A stretch of 13,005 nucleotides of DNA, from positions 1-13,005 of the forward strand of contig JAJIRX010000994.1 in the NCBI GenBank assembly GCA_023853785.1, written 5' to 3'. Position numbers and translations under genes: made by a program. This stretch comes from Psilocybe azurescens. Its lineage: Eukaryota; Basidiomycota; Agaricomycetes; Agaricales; Agrocybaceae. Numbering within the stretch: the first letter of the stretch is position 1; every line of letters starts with the position of its first letter. Below the pieces are notes generated by a model. That model was not told where the DNA came from. It saw nothing but the letters and a program-made list of their open reading frames with translations, and did no database searches. Shown one piece after another: positions 8,686 to 13,005 of this stretch.

Positions 8686-10625
8686 ATGTACACACCGCCA
8701 AACGACAACATGTATATGCCGCCTCACGGTGCGAGCAACGGCGGCGAGCCGGGGTTCTTCGATGCATTTCCTGGGGCCCGTGGAGGAGGGGCGGGAGAGG
8801 GGGGTATCCATACGTATAAATAATGATACTCGTGTCGAGTGTTTTACTGACCACACTCTCCCTCTTCTCCTTCCCACTCCCACTCTTCTCTACTATCAAA
8901 TTCATCTGTCTATCCCTGCTCGTACCTCCACTCCAGCTCATCGCACCGGCACCCTGGGCCAGGACACACACCCTACCCAACCCACCCCGTGCAACTCAGC
9001 CCATGGACACCCCCTCACAGCGCTCCCGCAGCTACAGGCGGATGGCCATACGGTGGGTACACCCACCGCCCCCCAATGTGGGTCCTCTACAAACGTCAGG
9101 TCCACACCCCGCAAGCCCGTGGGGTCCTCCGCCAGCGCTTGCCATGGGAGGGGAGGGGAGGCGCCAGTCCGTACCATCCCTATGCACAGTGGGCCCCGGG
9201 TGGCTACACCGCGAACGAGGCAGCTGCGCCGCATTCCCTGGCGCGGGTCCATCCCACCTGTACCAACACCAACACCAACACCAGCACCAGCACCAGCAGC
9301 CACAACCACACACACGCAGCGCCTGGGACGCCGTTCGAGTCATCCGTGGGACAGCCGATCACAGGGGGTTGGTTTGGGCGAGGTGGTGCTGGCGGTGGCG
9401 GAGGCGGTGCCGCTGAAGGGTGGTGGGGTATGGGCGCGAAAACAGACACGGGCTGGGAGACGCCAGGCTGGGAAGGCGCAGGATGGGACTGGCACGCCGA
9501 CGAGAAGCGCGCGCGTCACCGTGAAAAGGAAAAGGAAAGAAAAGAAGAGGAGGAAACGCCAGAGCGGAGAGGATTGGGACGACTGGGACATGCTCGGGTG
9601 GAACCTGGAACACAGTTCTCCGACGTCGGCGATGAAAAGGACGCATTCGCAGGTTCCCAGCAGGTCAGTCTTTGCACCGCTCGTCTTCGTGGGGCGCGCA
9701 TAATGCATAATTCTCCGTGGACGACGTCCAACGCGCATGTCACGCCCGAATATGCGCAAGGTGACCTATACGACGAGAACAACCTGGCAAAAAGCCGAGA
9801 GATTGGCGGCCGGATTATAACCCGCGCCAGGGCCTGTTACCCTCTGTGATGGGTGCGATGGGTGGGTTGGCGAGGAGAGTGTCGAGTGTTAAAGGTGTGT
9901 TATGTTTTTCGTCTGTCCTCTTTTCTTTCCGTCCTTTCCCTTCTATTCATCCCTCCCCTCCATACCTCGTATGCACGAAACGCTCGCTCACCCGCCCCTT
10001 CCCACCGACAGAATACCACGACCCCGTCCGCCAAATACACCCGCTCTTCGACCTCTCTACCCTCTCCCCGCGCTCGCCCTCTCCTTACGCGTCCCCCCTC
10101 GTCCTCCCTCTCCCCGCCGCACCTCACATTCTTCCGCCTCGCGCGGCCGCACAACCCCATCGACCTCCTGCAGCTCGCGACGCACCCGCCGACGCCCTTC
10201 ATGCGCCTCGTGCACTAAGCTGCCGTGGTACATCGACGTCGTGGAAAGCCGCCCGAACGGCGTGCTGGTCGGCGATGTGCTGGAGCAGGTGGTGAGGCAG
10301 CTGCACGTCAGCGTGAGCGGGCGGCATTACTGGAACGACGTGCTGGGCACGGAAGAGCGGCGCGAGATCGCGCGGGCGTTTGAGGACCGGGTGCGTATGA
10401 GGAGGAGAGGCGCGCGCAGGAAGAGCGCGCGGTGGGAGACGGAGCGCAGTGTGTGGGGGACCGCGCCGAGCACGGGGGCGGCGCGCAGCTGGGCAGGGAC
10501 AGGGTGGAGGACGTGGTTCGGCGCGGGATCCTGCAGGTGGATTTTCTGGGGAGCAAGTTCTGGCTGGAGGGCTTGTGCGCGGCCCGAAGGGCGTGTGGGA
10601 GATGCGGACTCGTGCTGCCGATTGA
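8686..10625 (+). CDS. Pro/Gly/Trp-rich protein with C-terminal DUF6699-like domain, coding frame broken by multiple indels
   Basis: Start ATG at 8686-8688 follows a CT-rich tract and gives MYTPPNDNMYMPPHGASNGG. Exon 1 likely ends at 8803 (donor gtatcc); the next acceptor may be 8936 or 8999. A second intron is well supported at 9895-10011. The body is low in complexity: PHPASPWGPPPALAMGG, SPYHPYAQWAPGGYTANEA, a His-Gln run near 9262, a Gly run near 9390, then a Trp-rich part (GWETPGWEGAGWDW, DWDDWDMLGWN). PRDWRPDYNPRQGL near 9800 precedes the intron. The C-terminal part fits the basidiomycete family DUF6699: NPIDLLQLATHPPTPFMRLV, LPWYIDVVESRPNGVLVGDV, and near the end VDFLGSKFWLEGL and GPKGVWEMRT; stop TGA at 10623-10625. 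These segments lie in three different frames; I count about ten slips, with clear ones near 9793, 10110, 10217, 10395 and 10573. The function of DUF6699 is unknown. The low-complexity first half is probably disordered. The family call comes from the C-terminal third, from memory of the family; the middle gene model is rough. Confidence 0.75.
9262..9297 (+). repeat. Coding hexamer repeat (ACCAAC x3, ACCAGC x3)
   Basis: Six tandem hexamers, three of each type, inside the DUF6699-type gene. In the frame that fits the flanking segments (SHLY before, PQPH after) they encode alternating Gln and His; in another frame they give Thr-Asn/Thr-Ser. Such runs vary in length between strains in many fungi and are also a likely site of read errors. 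Confidence 0.8.
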
Positions 10626-10957
10626 TTGATGCTGGGTTGGGTTGAGTTGCGTTGAGTTCTTACACCCCGTCTTGTACGGTGCGCACACCATGTACATACA
10701 CACTGTGCCGTCGCCGTCGCCGTGTTGCTCCTCAAGTTCCACCTGTTCGCCAACGCCAACGCGCACCCCAATGCCGCGTGCGGCTAGATCATGCATTCCA
10801 ATGCCCAATGCGCCACGCCGCGAACCCACAACGTGCATGAACCCGCGGATAGGCCGGCCACTCAGTGCTGCTGCTGTGCGTACGCCAGAATACATTCATG
10901 CACACAAGTAGTAAGGACGAGTCCATCCAGTCGTTCGTGACGTAATCTGCCGATGAA

Positions 10958-10980
10958 GCTGGGCTGGGCTGGGCTGGCTG
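10958..10980 (+). repeat. (GGGCT)n tract
   Basis: Three exact GGGCT units at 10961-10975 with partial units on both sides, in the region between convergent genes. It is G-rich on the plus strand; no function visible. Confidence 0.7.
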
Positions 10981-11093
10981 CTCTTAATCTTACTCTCGCT
11001 CAGGAGAAACTGTGACTCGGCCGACCCAACCCGTCTTCACATGCTATGTATGACATAACGTATATCAGTAAATCTGCGCATGATTCGGTATAC

Positions 11094-11111
11094 TGTCGTT
11101 GTCGTTGTCGT
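11094..11111 (+). repeat. (TGTCGT)3 microsatellite
   Basis: Three exact copies of the hexamer TGTCGT in non-coding DNA. Confidence 0.7.
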
Positions 11112-11643
11112 CGCGTTGGGGCAGGGCAAAAGCTGTGGCGAACACGAATGTTCGGATCAATTATAACATAAAATTATTCTCAAATGCTCCTGAGAACAGG
11201 CGCCCGAAGCATCCTAGACTGGTGACCTTTGTATCGAAGGTTGTACTCATACAAGGACCTGCCACAGGTCTAGAAGCATCCCTTGATGGTACTCGTCGAC
11301 TACCGAGATTGACCGGATATGAAATGATTAGATCGTTCAATCGTCGTCGCGACGATGAAGTATTCGAATGCTCTGATTTCATCTGCCATCATTTGTATGT
11401 ACGCGATGCGTCTATATTTACAACGAAAGTCGTCTAGGTCGCCATGCAGTCGGTCCTGAGAGTTTGTCTCAGTAGCGGATTCATAAGCTGTCGAAACCTA
11501 TTTCAGCGGAACCTATGCCACTGATGTTAACGCGCCAATTTACACAGATGGGTGCCGGCCCCTGTGGTTAAAGTGAAGAATTTCAGCGTCTAGCGTTGAT
11601 GGCGGAGTTTATCATTATGCCTATAGCGTATATTACTGTCATG

Positions 11644-11667
11644 ATTATCGTAGTAATTATCGTAGTA
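11644..11667 (+). repeat. Perfect tandem duplication of ATTATCGTAGTA
   Basis: Two adjacent identical 12-mers about 65 bp beyond the stop codon of the minus-strand membrane-protein gene. It may lie within that gene's 3' UTR. No role can be assigned. Confidence 0.65.
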
Positions 11668-11731
11668 TTTTATTCCCTTCACTCTAATGTCATTTTATAT
11701 CTCTGATTTGTATCCCCTTTTCTATGTCCAA

Positions 11732-12997
11732 TTATGTCCTTTCATTAACACTTGAGTAGAACGTCGAAGCCGGTGATGACACCAAAGAAGAGGCCTCTGA
11801 GCTAGATTCATATCTCTCACGAGCCTCCTCCCAATCCGAGTCTAGATTCTGCTCTTCCTCTCGTTGTTCGGAGTCAGTGCCTACAGTAGAATTTGCACTA
11901 AAATTGTTCCGGTTTATAAGCACAACTCTCGCCACCAGAACTGTTGTATTCCCTGGCTGTAGGTCAGCAAAACATGATTATCAGACAAATGATTGTAACT
12001 ACGTACTGAAACAATGGGCAGCGATGCATTTGCGTAGTACCGCACATGAGCTAGGGAGATCCCAATAATGCAAAAGACGGAGAGGCTACGGTGACGGCAT
12101 TGACGACAAGTGCAAGTGAGTAAGCTGCGCCTGACTCAATAACCAATGTCAGAATATGGTAGAAGAGTCTTCTGAGATGATGCATTGAACGAGCGGCGCA
12201 GTGTATTTTGTGTCCAATAAGAATTGTTGTTATAACTGTGGTGCCTAGTGATACGAACATAAGAGCACTTGAAATTTTATTGAATAGGTTGGCTTTTGCG
12301 TCACTGGTTAGGTGATTGTTTAACCCTTCTATGGCTGTCACTGCAACGAACAGGCCTGCGATTACATCCATTAATAGATATGTTCATGCATTTTATCCAT
12401 GAGACTCACCAAATTCCGCAACGACAAGTATCAGTGGGACTAAAATTGCTGGGAAAGATTGTCCCCAACATGGTAGCATCTCCATATCTGTCGAGATGCT
12501 GATGAGGACGATATAATAAAAAAGGATATCCACCAACCAGTAGGCCATCGGATACGATTAACAAGGAATAATACAGAAAGCCAGTAAGTGCTTTCCATAT
12601 CTGTGGAAGGTCACCTTCCACTGTGGAAAAAATGGAGTCTCGTGTGGCTCCTTTAATCACGATATTCAAGTCAAGAAAGTACCATTGCATGAGGAAATAC
12701 ATGAAACAAAACATGTACAACACTGAAATGGCTGACACCGCAATGTGACGTTTCAAATGGAAACATGTTTGATACTATAGGGCATTGTTGAATTTTCCGA
12801 TTCGAAGGAAGAACCTACGGTAAAGTACATGGTTCTCCGTATACCATAGTGTAGATGCCTGGCATATGTAAGTTTGGCGACATTGACCAATGTGGAAACG
12901 TACCCATCAGGAAATTGAAGAGCATTGAGGCGTTGAGGCAGCCGCTAATCACACCTTCCTGGGCACTGACTGGAATTGCAATGTTCGGTGTTGACAT
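11732..12997 (-). CDS. Seven-pass integral membrane protein of a basidiomycete family (three single-base breaks)
   Basis: Six exons read from right to left: 12904-12997, 12819-12858, 12538-12774, 12410-12487, 12007-12355 and 11732-11956. Introns are 45, 44, 50, 54 and 50 nt, all GT-AG; the third donor, GTTGGT, is weak. The product is about 290 residues. Visible membrane segments include ISGCLNASMLFNFLMG, SAISVLYMFCFMYFLMQWYF, GFLYYSLLIVSDGLL, PAILVPLILVVAEFG, SALMFVSLGTTVITTILIG, LVIESGAAYSLALVVNAV, and a last one in the segment FCIIGISLAHV to TTVLVARVVL. Marks of the family are QWYFLD, GATRDSIF, SDGLL-IWRCYHV, and LVIESGAAY. The cytoplasmic tail is acidic and Ser-rich (EASSLVSSPASTFYSS). Mushroom genomes hold many copies of this family; its function is unknown, and I do not assign a Pfam name. 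Exons 2, 4 and 5 are each one base short of the phase demanded by their splice sites (near 12835, 12463 and 12086), next to G, T/G and T runs. The start is 9 bp from the window edge, so its promoter is not visible. Confidence 0.8.
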
Positions 12998-13005
12998 GGG
13001 AAATA

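Larger units (their letters stand above)
10626..11731. other. Convergent intergenic region with short simple repeats
   Basis: This is the shared 3' flank of the plus-strand DUF6699-type gene and the minus-strand membrane-protein gene. ORFs here (plus 10642-10911; plus 11099-11437 and its minus shadow) show no family resemblance or splicing. Composition falls from GC-rich to AT-rich around 11050-11160. Simple repeats occur at 10958-10980, 11094-11111 and 11644-11667, and a short inverted repeat gacctg-cca-caggtc at about 11257-11271. No RNA gene was recognised. Confidence 0.45.

Noticed and set aside
8606..9703. 365-codon plus-strand ORF, the longest in the window
   Set aside because: It begins upstream of the ATG at 8686 and reads through the first intron in a different frame. 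It is open largely because the region is GC-rich, though part of it (about 9560-9660) appears to be a true segment of the DUF6699-type gene.
8647..9782. Several overlapping minus-strand ORFs of 78-139 codons
   Set aside because: They are shadows of the GC-rich plus-strand gene; they show only low-complexity Cys/Trp, Pro or Val/Gly runs from the complementary repeat.
10199..10895. Two long minus-strand ORFs (190 and 195 codons)
   Set aside because: They overlap the strongly supported DUF6699-like domain on the plus strand and have Ala/Arg/Pro/Ser composition typical of antisense of GC-rich coding DNA.
11099..11437. Plus-strand ORF of 112 codons
   Set aside because: It overlaps a simple repeat at its start, lacks an ATG in good context and resembles nothing known to me; a minus-strand ORF covers the same bases.
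1..13005. Search for tRNA genes, CRISPR arrays, transposase genes and terminal inverted repeats
   Set aside because: No convincing T-loop consensus, regularly spaced repeats, transposase or reverse transcriptase motifs were seen by eye; a covariance-model and repeat search would be needed to exclude degenerate ones.

Overview
The window looks like nuclear DNA of a mushroom-forming basidiomycete (Agaricomycetes). Coding regions are cut by many short GT-AG introns of 44-65 nt. The four genes I can assign belong to families I know from such fungi: a Marasmius oreades agglutinin (MOA)-like chimerolectin, a HET-domain protein, a DUF6699-type protein and a seven-pass membrane protein. I see no bacterial or viral gene organisation, tRNA, rRNA or CRISPR array.

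Layout, left to right. At 205-555 (-) there is a weak acidic fragment of unknown identity. At 980-2195 (+) is a seven-exon gene for a ricin-B-type beta-trefoil joined to an MOA-type papain-like cysteine protease domain, with a TATA box at 914-920. At 2471-3031 (+) is an unrecognised 186-codon ORF. At 3859-5996 (-) is a large HET-domain gene. A gene-poor stretch of about 2.7 kb (5997-8685) separates it from the divergent 8686-10625 (+) gene, which codes for a Pro/Gly/Trp-rich protein ending in a DUF6699-like domain. At 11732-12997 (-) is a six-exon gene for a basidiomycete multi-pass membrane protein. GC content changes visibly: 1-3500 and 11500-13005 are AT-rich, while 8900-10650 is so GC-rich that several frames stay open by chance.

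The main cross-cutting observation is that every recognisable gene is broken by small indels (one in the lectin, three in the membrane protein, seven in HET, about ten in the DUF6699 gene), yet the conserved segments between breaks contain no in-frame stops and splice sites are intact. Many breaks lie in or beside short homopolymer runs, and most fit the loss of one base. This looks more like consensus errors in a long-read assembly than four independently decaying genes, so ORF boundaries here are unreliable and genes have to be read across frames.

Functionally the genes do not form a pathway. The chimerolectin is expected to be an effector against fungus-feeding animals and the HET protein a non-self recognition/cell-death factor, so both concern defence in a broad sense, but nothing in the sequence ties them together.
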